NCBI RefSeq assembly: GCF_042242105.1
Contig: NC_092017.1
Span: forward strand, 14,983,932 to 15,047,931
DNA from: Pempheris klunzingeri
Taxonomy: Eukaryota; Chordata; Actinopteri; Acropomatiformes; Pempheridae
Direction: 5' to 3'
DNA length: 64,000 bases
The first letter of the stretch is position 1. Each line of letters opens with the position of its first letter. Both the position numbers and the translations under genes were made by a program. Under the pieces are notes generated by a model, which saw only the letters and a program-made list of their open reading frames with translations, ran no database searches and was not told the DNA's origin. Shown piece by piece: positions 1-13,251 of this stretch.

Positions 1-1072
1 AGGTGAAGCTGGGATTGAGATTAAATGTATTTACTACTCTCGCCTCCGATTCACCTCTTGACTCACGTTCACATTTAAAAGCCTTCAGTCGTCTGCTAAG
101 GTTCTCATCACCTCTGAGAGAGAAACTTCACTTATGCTACAGAGGTGAAACTATTTACCAACCCAGTGAAGTCACTCTTGGGCGTGAACACACATGCACA
201 ACATACCGTGAATACACCCACCCAAACACACACACACACACACACACACACTGTATGTTTTTCTTTTTTTTTTAATCGTAGGTCTTATTTCGGACCATTA
301 ACATGTCAAAGATTCTTGGCAGAGTGTTGAAGAGCATTAAGTAGGATAATATGATAATGTGGCACCAGCTCTGATGGAAGCTCTGTCATCACAAGAACCT
401 GTTCCACCACAGACTGAGGGAGACTGTGCTATTGTTCAAACACAGCAAATCTCTTCCTGACTCCTTTTTCTTCCCATCCTCCATCTTTGTTCTCTGTATC
501 TATTGCCCCTCCTCTCACTCTCTAACTGTTTTTTAATCATCCTTCCCCTTCGGCCCTGTGGGATATGGTATCTGTCAGCCAATCGGAGCACAGCGCTCAC
601 GCCATCGCCTTGTTTGAATATTCGTGAAAACTCAGTTCACTCTGAACAATAATCATTCGGTTTTTTGATTTTGCTTGTGAGTAGTTGCAGTGACCCACCT
701 CGCTCTTCACTGAGATCTCACTTTTGTGTATCGAGAGCAGAGTGAGGCTCTTGGGGGAATTTGAGGAATCTGAGATGCTGGTCACGGTGCAGCCACATGG
801 CACCGTCTCCCCTCATTCAGTTTGTCTGTCTCTATATGTGAGCGTGCATGCATGAGAGTGTGTGTGTTAATACAGCGTGTGTCTGCTTCATTAGTTTTGT
901 ATAAGCCCCCGCGCTCTGCTCTGAATGAGGAGGGAGGACGACACACGTCAGGCCCAGACAGAGACAGATGCTGCTGACACGTCCGAGTATCTCTCTATTG
1001 TATTATTCATCCTCAGTGTCACATCTCATCCGAAGTGGTCAGCCGGACACAGAGCAACAGAAGGGGTCGCCT

Positions 1073-1073
<1 letters not shown>

Positions 1074-1120
<47 letters not shown>
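1074..1120. repeat. (CA)n microsatellite
   Basis: Uninterrupted CA dinucleotide run of about 45 bp. It is followed within 300 bp by (GT)n runs at 1165-1189 and 1332-1399, so this stretch carries CA tracts in both orientations that could pair as a hairpin. Confidence 0.95.
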
Positions 1121-1122
<2 letters not shown>

Positions 1123-1329
1123 TGTGTACAATTTCCATAATTCCGTTTGGTGTTTCTTTCTGTAAGTGTGTGTGTGTGTGTGTGTGTGCGCCAGAGGGCG
1201 GGTTTACATCTGCCACACTCCTGCTCGGAGGACTTCTCATCAAGCTGTGGATGATGCTTTTGAAGTTGTTTTTTTTTTCCTCTGCAAGCGGAAAGAGACT
1301 TTTGATTGGGGATGCAAGGGGGTTTTGTA

Positions 1330-1331
<2 letters not shown>

Positions 1332-1379
<48 letters not shown>

Positions 1380-1399
1380 TGTGTGTGTGTGTGTGTGTC
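1332..1399. repeat. (GT)n microsatellite
   Basis: GT dinucleotide run of about 68 bp with one TCT interruption near 1378. The apparent Cys-Val reading frames across it are translation of the repeat, not protein. Confidence 0.95.
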
Positions 1400-2689
1400 A
1401 ATGTGTCACCCCAGGCAACATATCAAGCCCCTCCATGCTCCCCCAACCCTTAACAACCCCCTCCTTGAGCCTCACTCCAACCCAACTGGGAATTAATCTC
1501 TAAATGTTTTATTAATGAGTCAGAGGAAATGTCAATTGTGTAAAAAATAATCTCGCTTCCTGCAAAAAACAAAGGGTTTTGCTTTGCCTTTGTCACAAAC
1601 GGGGAAGAGAAATGTATCTTTTTGTGCCACATTAAATGTAAGTATGCCAGGATTGCCTGGAACGTCCTGCTCTGCCCACTGTCATTGCTCATCAGCTGCA
1701 GTCAGTAGACGAAGCCTTTATGTCATTTTGCTGTGAATGAAGCTGTCCCCGTGTTGACTTGTGACAAGATGAGAGATCACAATGGCCGTTGTAATAGTGT
1801 GCATATTTCAGATGGTCCTCCCACAGAGGCATCCTAAAAATGCCATTTGTCAGAGAGGCGTGCAACTACATTCATGAAATCGTGGGCAGTGTGGAATACA
1901 CTTTAATCCCTTTAAATCAAAACAAGTACCACAGTATAAAAAGACTGTATGAGTAAATGCCCTTTATTCAAAATCATACTGAAGTAAACATTCAGGAGTG
2001 TTATCAGCATGGAAGTTCAGGAGGTATTGTATATTGAGGACAGATGAATGGATGTAAAGGGGAGGTATGCACCAGGTTGAGTAGGAAGGGATGAGGGGAT
2101 GAGAGAAAAGAGGACAAAGGGATGTGGGTAGGGGTGAGCAGAAGGAGGCAGGAGGCAGGGAGGTGGAAGTTAAGAAACTCTGGGAAGTCATGAATATGAT
2201 TAATGGAGTTGGAGAGAAAGAAAAGTTCCACTATATAAATTTGTATTTTTAGACTCAAATATTTTCTTTTATATTGGCTAACTTTACGTCTTTGTGTTCT
2301 GAACAGTTTTCTAAATGAATTCCTCTCTAATTTATGGTGAAGTAGAAGTAGAAAGCGGCAGAAAATTAAAATACTCACGTGAAGAGCGAGTACTTCAAAA
2401 CTGCACTTTAGTACAGCGCTTGAGTAAATGTACTTAAGTAATTTTCACCACTAATTGAGGACTTGGCCGATCAACAGAAAGAGAAAACAAGCCCTGTTGT
2501 TGTCATTATGGGCGGCTTGGAATTTGAATCTGCAGGCAAATAACAGTAAAATAATTGGATGTGTGTTTGCATGCTTGAGCTTGAGTATAAGTGCAAGGCA
2601 GCAAACACACAGAACGGAGCTCATCAAAAGCTTGAACACTGAACAATCATCTCTCTGACTGTCAAATCCATTGAGTGTCAGCCAGAAAA

Positions 2690-2789
2690 CTCCTCTCCTC
2701 TCCTCTCCTCTCCTCTCCTCTCCTCTCCTCTCCTCTCCTCTCCTCTCCTCTCCTCTCCTCTCCTCTCCTCTCCTCTCCTCTCCTCTCTC
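2690..2789. repeat. (CTCCT)n pentanucleotide repeat
   Basis: About 20 tandem copies of a CTCCT unit (polypurine AGGAG on the minus strand) with almost no interruption. The strict purine/pyrimidine strand asymmetry gives triplex (H-DNA) potential. An Arg-Gly-Glu frame on the minus strand is repeat translation. Confidence 0.95.
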
Positions 2790-4499
2790 CTTTCTTCCCC
2801 CTTGCAAATTACTGGGTAATTATTCCATTGTGTAAACAGGTATTATAGTGACCAAATCCTGGCAAGCCTGAAAGCACTTTCCTGTCACAATGCTCACATT
2901 TCTCCCTCTCTTTCTCAAAGCCGCTGGTCTTCACTGCACAGACACTCAGAAATAGAGGCTGTGAAATTTATCTGGTGACACACAGACAGACAGACAGACA
3001 GACGGACGTTGTTGGAACAAGACTGCAAAAACAGTCTGCCTCTGAAATCCACACTGACTGCAATTTCACACCTCTGTGTCAAATTACAAAGGCAACACAC
3101 CATTTTTATAATAATAATAATAATAATAATTGTGGTGATGGATCTCAGTTTTGAGAGCGATTCTTCATCCCTTAAAGATAACAACTTCATCATCTTCATG
3201 CCCGTATAATGGCATAAAGGTTTTGACAGACATACAAAAGCAAGGTTGCTACTGTGTCCTTAGTTTAATGTAATGGTATTAAAAGGTACCATCAATAGTA
3301 CAAAGAACTAAATGAATAGCTACTGCCCAGCTGAAATGAATATGTAGGGTCAGACAGTGTCAGTTGGACTACAGTATTCATGTCGGTATAGATACTGCAT
3401 TGCCGTCCATGTATCTCAATTTTTAATGACTTTAAAATTGAATCAAACCCTCATTTTTTAAGAAGCTGCGGCTACAAACTTCACCTAATAAATTTATGGC
3501 ATGAGGCCGTATCTCTCAGTGGCGCCTCACCACGATAAACATGAAAATTATATTTCAGGCCCACAGCACAGCATATATGGTTCAGTCTAAAGTTCTGAAA
3601 ATGTGAATGCAGATTTAGTAAAGCGGCTTCTCTTTCCTCTCGTCGCTAGCCAACCTGTCTAGCTCCTGAGTTGCCCCCCTCCACACACACACACACACAC
3701 ACCTCCTGCTCAGACAGCGGAGATGAGACAACCCCTGCATTCGCTCCAGTGGTTAGACTGTCTGACTGACTGGCTGTCTGTCTGTCTCACACATTGTTTA
3801 CTCCTCATTTGCTTACCCAGTCAGCTCTGACTGAAACCTCAGAGCTGCTGCCAGCAGAGATGCCCACAGACGGAGTGAGAGGGAGAGAGAGAGAGAGAGA
3901 GAGAGAGGGGGGAGACAGAAAGATGTAGAAACACATTTAACACCACAACCAGCATAGACACGGAGAAGAGGGACCGCATTGCTCAGTAATTATTTATTCT
4001 TGTTGGTTGAACAGGCTCATGGGGAATTTTTATGTATGTAAGCAAATACAATGGAAGTAAGCAGAACAGACAACAAAACAGAGCAAACTGAATTTGAAGG
4101 AGAGACAGAGAAAGAGAATATGTGAGGAGATGATTCACAGAGAGGGAGATGCACAGTATGCAAATGTGACAGGGAAGCAGTGAAGAGTCTCCTCAGACAG
4201 TCTGCACGCACGCACACACACACACACACACACACACAGGCAGACACAAGTGTGTACTGTACACACTCCGTGCCCATCAAATTTTATTTCTGCCTCACTA
4301 TTGCAATAAATAATTACACATTAAAGGTTTCTGAATGTATGTAGCTACAGTGGCGTTAACAAACGCTACAGAAAGATTCAGTAGACTGTATTTGTCTTGA
4401 TATAGTGTTTTAAATTCAGAGGTCAAGGCAGTTTTTTGCAGGTCTGTCAGATCAGATCTGTCTCTGCCAGAAGGTACATATTGATCTGCTCTTCAGCTG

Positions 4500-4752
4500 T
4501 GGGTTTTCTCAGGCCGGCCTGCAGGGGCATCGTCCAGGCCCCCTGGGGAAGGTGAGAGGGGGGTTGATCCTGGTCTCGCCAAGGTGTCTTTGTCCCCATC
4601 CTGAGCAGGCGGAGGCCCCAGCTGGGGGTCTCAGGCCAGCAGACACACGCCGATATTTGGGTGGAGAGGCACAGTGCAACGTCCCCGTCCGTTCCACCTC
4701 GCTGCCCCCTTTCTTATGGGTTAACAAGAAGCCATAACTGCTCTTCCCCCAC
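4500..4752. other. GC-rich non-coding island
   Basis: About 250 bp that is clearly more GC-rich than its flanks, with an AGGCCGGCCTG palindrome at its left edge and a long CA microsatellite directly on its right. Frames are open on both strands for a short distance, but none shows a recognised domain or good splice context. It may be a regulatory or otherwise constrained element; this is inference from composition only. Confidence 0.3.
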
Positions 4753-4754
4753 TT

Positions 4755-4779
4755 CACACACACACACACACACACGCAT

Positions 4780-4861
<82 letters not shown>

Positions 4862-4874
4862 ACACACACACACG
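4755..4874. repeat. Long (CA)n microsatellite
   Basis: About 120 bp of CA repeats with minor interruptions (a CGCATGCG near 4774 and a TA near 4857). It is the longest CA tract in the window and likely highly polymorphic. Confidence 0.95.
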
Positions 4875-7135
4875 CCATCATAGACACACATGCACATTAA
4901 GCATAAATTCATCTGCCCGCAAAAACCACACACACACATGCACACATATCTTTCAGTCCAGCGTCCAGATTGTTATGGCAGTTCGTCCTCTTTTTATTCC
5001 TCCCAACACCCTCCCCTCTTTTTTTTTTGTTTTGGCGGCCTTTGAGGTTCTTTTGTCTCCAGCCGACTTTCAAACGTCTATTTATCCGTTGGTTTAATTG
5101 TCTTGTCGGCAAGATCTGTTTGAAATTGCTCAGTTTGCACATTTTGCATCACAATAGGAGCCATTGACCAGCCTGCTCATCCCGCTGTCCAGTGCCAGGT
5201 CCCCTTTTCAGAGATGGACGTTTCATCTTTTTATGCACGTCTGCATTGTATCTAAAAATCCATAAATTAACCTCTGATGAATCCCTGTACCCATACTGGG
5301 ACAAGCATGTCCACATGCTTGACTGGACATAGCCTGTTACAGCCATGATGTCATGGCTGCAGAGAGGGATTTTTGGAGCCGCCTCTTGTTGACGTCCAAT
5401 TACCAGCATCCTTTGAAGTTTTTTCAGCTGGCTTTGAAAAGATGCAACAATGCCGCTGCATTACATCAAGTGTTTTATGTAATTTGTAACACAAATCATG
5501 TAATTTGTTGGCAGATCAGTTTGTGTATTTGGAGCGCAGGGCCTTTTTAGTGGGATATTCTCTATCTTATCAAGTTTGTAGACATTTCGACCATTACCCA
5601 CTATCTTTAAATATTTAGGACATGATGTTACAGTGATCAACATATCTGAGTGAATTTGATTTTCAAATTACACAGAGCATAACTTGCAAACAACTTGCAA
5701 AACATTCAGTGGGCTGTTCCCCTTGTGTAGCTCTCCATCATTTCATTTCACTTCGCACACACATACACCGATGATTGCATTCATCCATCTATCCTCCAAT
5801 ATCCTCAAGGTAACTTGTCTCAGCTCCACCCAGGCGGAGTGGCAAGAGGAAATGGACGTGAGTTGTGAGGAAGAAAGAACTGAGGGAGGATGAGAAAGTT
5901 ATGGTCTAAAGAAGAAAATTAGTGTGTGAGTCTACTTTGTTTTTCATCCTGTCATAAAGGCCAAGTGTGTGTTCATTGCAGTCTTTCATCAAACTCAATC
6001 ATCGCTGTTCAAATTCCAGTTTGTCCACACAGCCTTCAGGCAGCCATGCAACACGTTCTCAAATACAACAGGTTTAAGTGTTCTAGGGTTCTAACCATAT
6101 TAACAGCATTACACAACCATTGATATCACTACAGTAGTAGAGTACTCTGGGTCCTTGGTTTAGACTGTTGTACGACAGGTTGGTTTTACCCTACTGATGA
6201 TGTACTGACTGGAGAGGGAGCACTGAAAAAGCTAGTAAGTGTACCTTGAGTTCATCAAAACATGGCAGTGAATATTTCAGCTTCCAAAAACAGTCAAAAC
6301 TAAAAATTAAACTTTACCCCAAAATAGATTTATGAAATGTGTAGGGATTGGAGGATTGACATTGGAGGGGATCGGAGATCAAGATCATGCTGTAGGTCAT
6401 TTTTAAGAGATGATTCATCATCAGAGGCTTCATCTGATGCCAGGTCCTCAGAGGGTAGGACAGCAAAGGAATAATTTCAGAGTTTAAGTATACCAGGAGC
6501 TATCAAAATCTGAAGAAACAAAAACACAAAAACCCTCAAACGCCAAGCCTGCAGGCAGCTCATTCAGAGCCACCTCCCTCAACTTGAGTGTGGGTACATT
6601 CCTCTTTGGTCCTCCTCCCTGCCAGTCGGAGTCCCAGCCAGATTTCTTCCCACCCAACGCCCAGTCTGCACTGCAGCGTTTTCTCACGTAAACCTCACTG
6701 TTACAGAGTGAAAAGGTATGGAGGAGGATCACCTGACTAACGCTGAGCAGCATTAGCAGACTCCTCAAGGTCTGAGTGTTATAATGTGCACACATCTTAC
6801 ATGTTAGTGTCAGAGCAGCAGAGGCCTGCACTTCACATACCACATAACCAGAATGTGTGATATCGCTGCGACAGGAGATTATAATGTGAGAGGAACAGAG
6901 CGAGGACTCGTCATCTCTCGGGATCTGAAGTGCACACACAGACAGGAGGAAGGAGACGGGTGTTCCTGGTAAATACCAAACCACTCCTAACCTGCGTTTG
7001 GAAACTACAGGTACACGTTAAGAGTACCTGTGTGATTATACGGCTGCCCACGCTGTTTTAATGACACAGTTCTTGAATTCCAGTCATTCCCTGGAAAACA
7101 GAGGACAAACAACACAATACGATTTCAGCAAGATA

Positions 7136-8610
7136 TTTATTGACGAGTTATGACCTGTAGAACATGAAGTTATAGATGGTGTATCAGTATTAGCTTAATG
7201 TATCAGTATATGGGATATATACTTTGATATATGGGAGAACTGCAGACTTTTACCCAGAGCAAATGAAGTTTGTTCAAAGAGAAACAACTTGATAATTTGC
7301 TACAAAAAGGCTTTGATTATTCACACTACCCAGACTGGGTTAAGACAAAGATACAAAATTAAGACCATTAAGAGATGTCTTTGTACAAATTGTGCAAATC
7401 AAAAGGCTTCTACAAATTAATTACAAAGCAAATATACAAACTATACACACACAAGACTTCCATTAAAGATCCTGAAATACGAAATGAAAAAAAAAAATAT
7501 TATAACAAAGTATTTCTTAACTACTTTGGACACATTTAGCTTTTGTTTTTTAAATTCAGAATGACACTAAGGTTAGCTTCTCAGGTTTTGGCAATATTTT
7601 AAGTATGACCACTGCTATAAGCATAATCATACGTTTTCACTTGGAAAAAAAAGTGTTTTCTAAAATGCAAGAGTTCTGTAAAACTATTTATAACAAAAAA
7701 AAGTACATTCACAAAAAACAAAGAAGACAGAAAACAAAAATGTGACCCTTCCTTGAACAAATAAAGGCCAAACTATACATAACCCTGAGACGCAAAACAC
7801 AGAAAAATATGACAAGAATCATTGTTTGAAATAACATCTTGAAAAAGAAAAGTATCTTCTTCAGCCGCCATGGGCCACATTCTCTCTTGCGAGCGTGTAC
7901 TTTAAGTTGAGGAGGAAGATACAAATTTAGCTCGCCAAAATTGAGGGAAGCCCAAGTCCAAATTCTAAAAATACGGACAGGAAGATCGTTTCTGTGCACA
8001 AAATCATACACTTCCCCGAACGTCTTCTCTCCTTCCCTGTACGCCTGGCATAGCAAAGGTCTAATTCAATCTATCAGCAGTCCAAATAAATTACACCTGA
8101 GAGAACGCCCAGTGAAACGAGGGGAGAGAAACCACAACAAAGGACAGCCGACTTTCTTTTTTAGTTCACTGTAAAGCAACATGTCAGTGAGAGACACTAA
8201 TAAGTCCTTACAGAGTCTGTTAAACTGGTAATCTACTGGCGAGATGATACATGTGTTTGACGACGGTGTGAGTCAGTTGAGCAGTGCAGGGTTGAAACAG
8301 ACCCAGTAGCGGATCCGAAGCAGATTCCATATAGATGATTGTGAAGTCCCTGCAGTATACATGGCAACGATACCAGCTCAGGCTGGTGGCTACATGGGAA
8401 AGTTACACAAGACATATGAGTAAACAGAGCAGGTGAAAAGAGGCCACAGACGTCCAGTCTCCGGGCTGTTTCCAGGACTCAGGCCTTCGCTTCTCTGCTG
8501 CAGAAGATGGATGGAGCCGCAGCAGGAATAAACAAACTCTTCCTCTTTCTCCTCCTCTGTGCAGCCGGTGAAGGGTGACACATGCCTGCATACCAGACAC
8601 CACGGCTGAT
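7136..8610 (-). other. Candidate terminal exon / 3'UTR of an unassigned transcript
   Basis: On the minus strand a long pyrimidine tract ends in TTTCCCCAG at 8611-8620, a strong splice acceptor. The sequence after it, down to 7136, is T-rich like a teleost 3'UTR and ends at an AATAAA poly(A) signal (7136-7141). The frames just after the acceptor stay open for about 44, 68 and 75 codons, and none resembles a protein I know. It could be the last exon of a gene with distant 5' exons, a lncRNA, or coincidence. No matching upstream exons were found before the ENC gene at 15.96 kb. Confidence 0.3.
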
Positions 8611-9849
8611 CTGGGGAAAGAGACACAGGGAGATTAATGTTTGGGTCCCGTGAACCCTGTTGCTGTATGAGGAACAGCCACATGACCAGAGGGGCGGCCT
8701 GGACATTCTCAGGGAGCAGAGAGGAATGCAGAGACTTTGGTCCTCCGGGCTACACATCAGCTTATCACCATGCCATTTTATCAGGCTTACCCACATAGCG
8801 TTAATAATGCCTCAGGACGGGACATTATTTAACCAAAGTCCTCCTGGCATATGGGATTAAGCTGCTCAAGCCATTTTTGTCGCTAGGTAATAAATATCTG
8901 AGGGTGACAGTGGAGAGGACCCCACTCTGTAAAAATAAGCTTCTGTGGATAAAACACATTCTAAAACCATCTGCTCATCTGCTTTATCCGGATATAATTC
9001 AGACTGTAAGAGGCTTTCTTACAGTTCAATTTTCAAATTCCTGAATATTTTACGCATAATTTTTACTACAAACATTGTGATGATTTCTTTGGAATCTCTC
9101 ATCTTCACATTTCTCTGTGACCTCAGATACTTCAGTGTCTAATTTTCTTTCTCTGCTGTTATGGAGGAATGTTCCACTGGATATTTGGGGGGTTGGAGAG
9201 AAACCCGAACACGATGTTTACCTCCGATATGCATACTTTTGATGAAAATTCTGTTCTGCCAGAGCAGATGAAAGTTGTGTGTGTGCTCCCTGTTCTAGGA
9301 GAAAGACAGTTGACAGTTACAGGCAGGCTGCTGGGGGCCTGTTTAGATAACCTAATGAGTTCTCATTTCCATGGCCAACAAAGCCGACTGACACTACAGA
9401 AGCCTCCACTGATCCATACGCATCTGTTACTGTTGTGAACACATTGCCTGAAGCATAACAGTAGGACAGCGACACAGCTACTAATGGAAACACAACAGAG
9501 AGGTAAGAGATTACAAACAAGCTTCAGAGTAAGAGGCAGTAGGGAAACTATTTGCTTTTAAACCCTCAGGAAGAATGCCTCTGTCAGGTTGATGCTAGGC
9601 AAACTGCAGTATTTTGTAATAAACATGAATGCTAAAATAGATGTGTCTACACAACAATAATGCAAAAAACGTTGCCCATTTCCCTGTCAGTTGAATGGCC
9701 TCAAGGCACAAACCAAACATTTTAAGTCATTTGATTCTAATGCTAACAACACCCACTACTCCCTCCCAATACCTTAGTGTGACAAAACATAAATATATAA
9801 ACATTACAAAGATGTTAGAAGTGTTAAACCAATACGTTTTTATGAGGGC

Positions 9850-9972
9850 CGACTATTTCCTGGAGCCTTATCATCACCGTGACGTTGCCCGGCAACCAGC
9901 TCCATGAAATCTCAACAACTCTCCACATGAGAGAGAATAAGGGTATACTAAAATGTTGAACTATTCCTTTAA
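9850..9972 (-). mobile_element. Fragment of a teleost inverted-repeat (MITE-like) family
   Basis: Read on the minus strand from 9972, the sequence opens TTAAAGGAATAGTTCAACAT and continues TTTAGTATACCC, the terminus of a short interspersed repeat common in percomorph fish. The start at 14144 is similar. Only one end is recognisable here, so the copy looks truncated or diverged. Confidence 0.5.
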
Positions 9973-12900
9973 CAAAAGAGGCCAGAGCTCTCAATGTTAA
10001 ATGTTGCATAAACTGTACAAGAGCTGGTAGTCTGAAAGTGGCTAAATTATCATTAAAATCAGAACCTAATAATTGATCACAGAATGAGAAAACAAGATTA
10101 AAACTGACCAGAAATTTGGTGCCACCTTTCAGTACTGGACAGATCATGATACACTGTGTTACAGACACATTTCATTCGGTAACAAAAAAGTATTCAGAAA
10201 GTACTGATAGCCCTGGAGCGAACCAGAAACAGTGCATTTGCTGTGAGACAACCTCAGCTCACGTTCCCTGATCAAAGCCCAAGTAGAAGCACATTACCAA
10301 GTAAAGTATCACATGCAACTGCAGGCCTCATGGAAGTTTCCATTCCTGCTCTGTCTGTGTGTGTGTGTGTGTGTGTGTGTCTGTACATGGGTCACCGCCT
10401 GCACTTCTTGAGTCCTGCTGCTGCTGATCTAATCTCTCTCTCTGATGAAGAGCAGGCCTCTGAATCTTAAATACTCTGCCGGTCTGCTCCAACTACGACT
10501 ATATCACCATTTCATAAGAGTTGCAGCTTTATATTTAGTTATCCCTCTCAATCTACTGCAAAGAGAAGGGGGGGGTTCACATGCTGCCAAGACACCAACA
10601 TGAACTAATGTCAGGAAGCTGAACAGTGTATTAGAGGTTAGACTGTGCTGTTGAAATGTATTCCATGGAGATGCACTCTGGCTCACAAAGGTTATGCATT
10701 TGTCATCATCAGCACATCAATCAAAAACCAGCGTCCCCATCTCCCATCATCAACCATCAGCTCCCTCAGCCACAACAACGATCCCGCTGTGACCAGAAAT
10801 GAGCTCCAGACTGTCTCGCTGTCCCGTCATTATTATCTGCCATGTCAAGGTCAATTATGCACAATGAACTCATCTGACTTATATTCAAACTTAGTTGCTT
10901 CTGCACTTTCTGTGTTGCAAAAAACAACAACAAAAAAAACCACGACCTTCACAAATCTTACACCCAGCTGGCAACAGGGAGTAAGATGTCTTGAGTGTGG
11001 GATGCCAACAGGTGGCGGGGTTAATAACTGTAACCCAGAAAGTACCCAGATGCCCCTTTGGTGCCTCTTTGGTCCGGTCCACTGCAGTAGCCACAGTGTG
11101 CTGCTGTGAGCGATGGAGGGAGCCCATGTGTCCTTCAGCAGACTAAACAGATGGCTGAAACTATATGAGGTGACCGGATCTGACACTTGGAGGTTTACCC
11201 TGACTCACTCTGCCTGCTCCCATCACTTATCTTTCTGCTGCACATGGGAATGGAGTATAAACTTGAGAAAATAATCGCCAAATCTCTCGAGCTTTTCTAT
11301 GATTCAGTAATTACACTCTAGTGGAAGGAGCACGCAGCACAAGGTGGGGACCCATTTATCAACTGGAAGACACCTGCATCATGACACTCATCTCCATTTT
11401 TTTAAGCTTTATTGTACCTTGGACTCCATCTGCGTTTTACAGAGGCCTAATTACCCACGATGCACCACACCAAAGCTGAGTCCTCTTTCTTTATCTGTCC
11501 CTTGTGTCCTACAAGGCCTATGCCATGTTTACTAATGAACACCAGGAATTTCACTGTATTGAACAACGTATGAATCACAGTCACTTCATTTACATGAGTT
11601 TGCATCGCTTTCAGGAACAGATAAAAGGACTCCAGGGTGAGCTCAGAGACACAAGTATCTTGGTAAAGCTGCAAGTATATACTGAGGCATGTCTTGATGA
11701 ACCCTTGCAGAGACTTAAGTTTAAGATAAGAACAAAGAGTATCTCTGTGACTGAATACACGCTTCGGAATACACTTCAGCACTACTTCAGAGGCGCAAAT
11801 ATTACGTAATACAGATTAATTACCAGACAGACACACTCAGTCCCATCCCAGCTGGCTTTCTGAAGAGGCCCCTGTAACTGTATGACAGCTCGTCTCTTTT
11901 TAAGGGCGTAATCAAATTAGTCTGGGTGATTATTCAGCCATTTTAAGCATCTTTTTCCCCTTTTCCTTTTTGTTACTCGCAGCATGGAGAAAAGACCAAT
12001 AAAAACTCCATTAGGTTTATGCAAATTTAAGCTGCCGTGCCGAGGGCTGTAATGTGGCAGATTGATTACTCAAGGGGCTGAAGACGAAGTGTGAGTGCAC
12101 GTGCTAACGCTAACTGTGTATGTGTGTGTCTGAGAGAAAGGTGGTGGTGGGGGGGGGGTCGTTGTTGTACACAGATGCCACAATAAAAGCCTCATTCAGC
12201 TTGTGTTCCTGGTGGCCCTCACAGCGAGGCATTAATAAAACATTAGTATTGAGTGACTGAGGCCTCTGCACTCCTCCTCCCTGATCCCACCGTGACCTTT
12301 CCATTTTACAGCAGCTGTCTGGGGACGCACAGGGCCCGGTGAGGACTCCCTCCGTGGCCCCCGACCTCTCCAGGTGTACCCTATCACACAGAGCCGAGCC
12401 CACCTCACAAGGGCTTATGTTGAAGCTGTTAAAAAGAGAATGCTGCTTATGTCTGTGATATTTTTTTTTATTTTTGAGGAATGAGTGGGTGACCAGGAGG
12501 GTGTGTGTGGGGGGGGGGGTGGCAGTCTGAGACGAAACAAGGGCGCAAGCATAGATAACAGTAATTTCTGGGGCTGTTAGACCTGAGTGGCTTGAAGGAG
12601 CGAGAGAGAGAGAGAGACTGTCCTGATCTTTGCGCAGGGATCTCAGGTTACATCCTGTCTGCTTTAGTCTGGCACAAACAACTGACCAGATTACACCATC
12701 ATGTTCTTCTGCTTACCATCTCCAAAACACACACTGAATATACAATTTAGAGCTTAACTGGCAGCTGTAAAGATTGTACAGGCGATAGTCAAAATATTAC
12801 AATTAAATCTGTATTTAGGTCTTCATGTTTTTAGCCTAAAGAGTTATTTACTTCTCCTGCCTGGACCATAACAAATGCGACCATAATGCTTTAACATTTA

Positions 12901-13200
12901 CAAATACTTTTCCATCAACAGTGGGTTCTGGCTTGGCACTGGACTGGTCTGTGGTTAGTCACATCTGGTGGAAATGCACAGGGCTACAAACTACAGAAGG
13001 TGGTGACAAAAAGAGCAGAGGGCCTGGTAATCCCATACACACACCACGCAAACTGCCAGGCCAACTAAGAGGCCTCAGCCGCAAGGCAACATTAACAAAT
13101 CTTTACTAATGGGAATGCAGGCCACACCTTCATTCCTCCCGAATTAGAGTAAGGATGGCTGGCTTTTTAAAGGACAGGCAATGCCAGCAATGCAAACTGC

Positions 13201-13202
<2 letters not shown>

Positions 13203-13245
<43 letters not shown>

Positions 13246-13251
13246 TGTGTG
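13203..13251. repeat. (GT)n microsatellite
   Basis: GT dinucleotide run of nearly 50 bp with one TATG interruption near 13239, followed by a short GA run. Its flanks have no special features. Confidence 0.95.

Larger units (their letters stand above)
1..7100. other. Gene-poor region with microsatellites
   Basis: I see no exon series or recognisable protein here on either strand. The content is AT-rich unique sequence broken by (CA)n/(GT)n tracts, a pentanucleotide tract at 2.69-2.79 kb, a short (GA)n at about 3.88-3.91 kb and a GC-rich patch at 4.50-4.75 kb. The reading frames present are microsatellite translations (His-Thr or Cys-Val runs) or unsupported single frames. It could be intergenic, or intron of a gene whose exons lie outside the window. 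Confidence 0.6.

Noticed and set aside
4509-4945. Cys-Val and His-Thr rich frames around 4.5-4.9 kb
   Set aside because: These are translations of the (CA)n/(GT)n microsatellite on both strands, not metal-binding proteins.
6484-6984. Minus-strand frame of 166 codons, the longest outside the six genes
   Set aside because: No recognised domain, no convincing start context or neighbouring exons; low-complexity composition typical of chance frames. Kept only as a note.
10645-11186. Overlapping frames of 154 (plus) and 111 (minus) codons
   Set aside because: Open on both strands with no domain or splice support; Ser/Thr-rich composition consistent with random frames.
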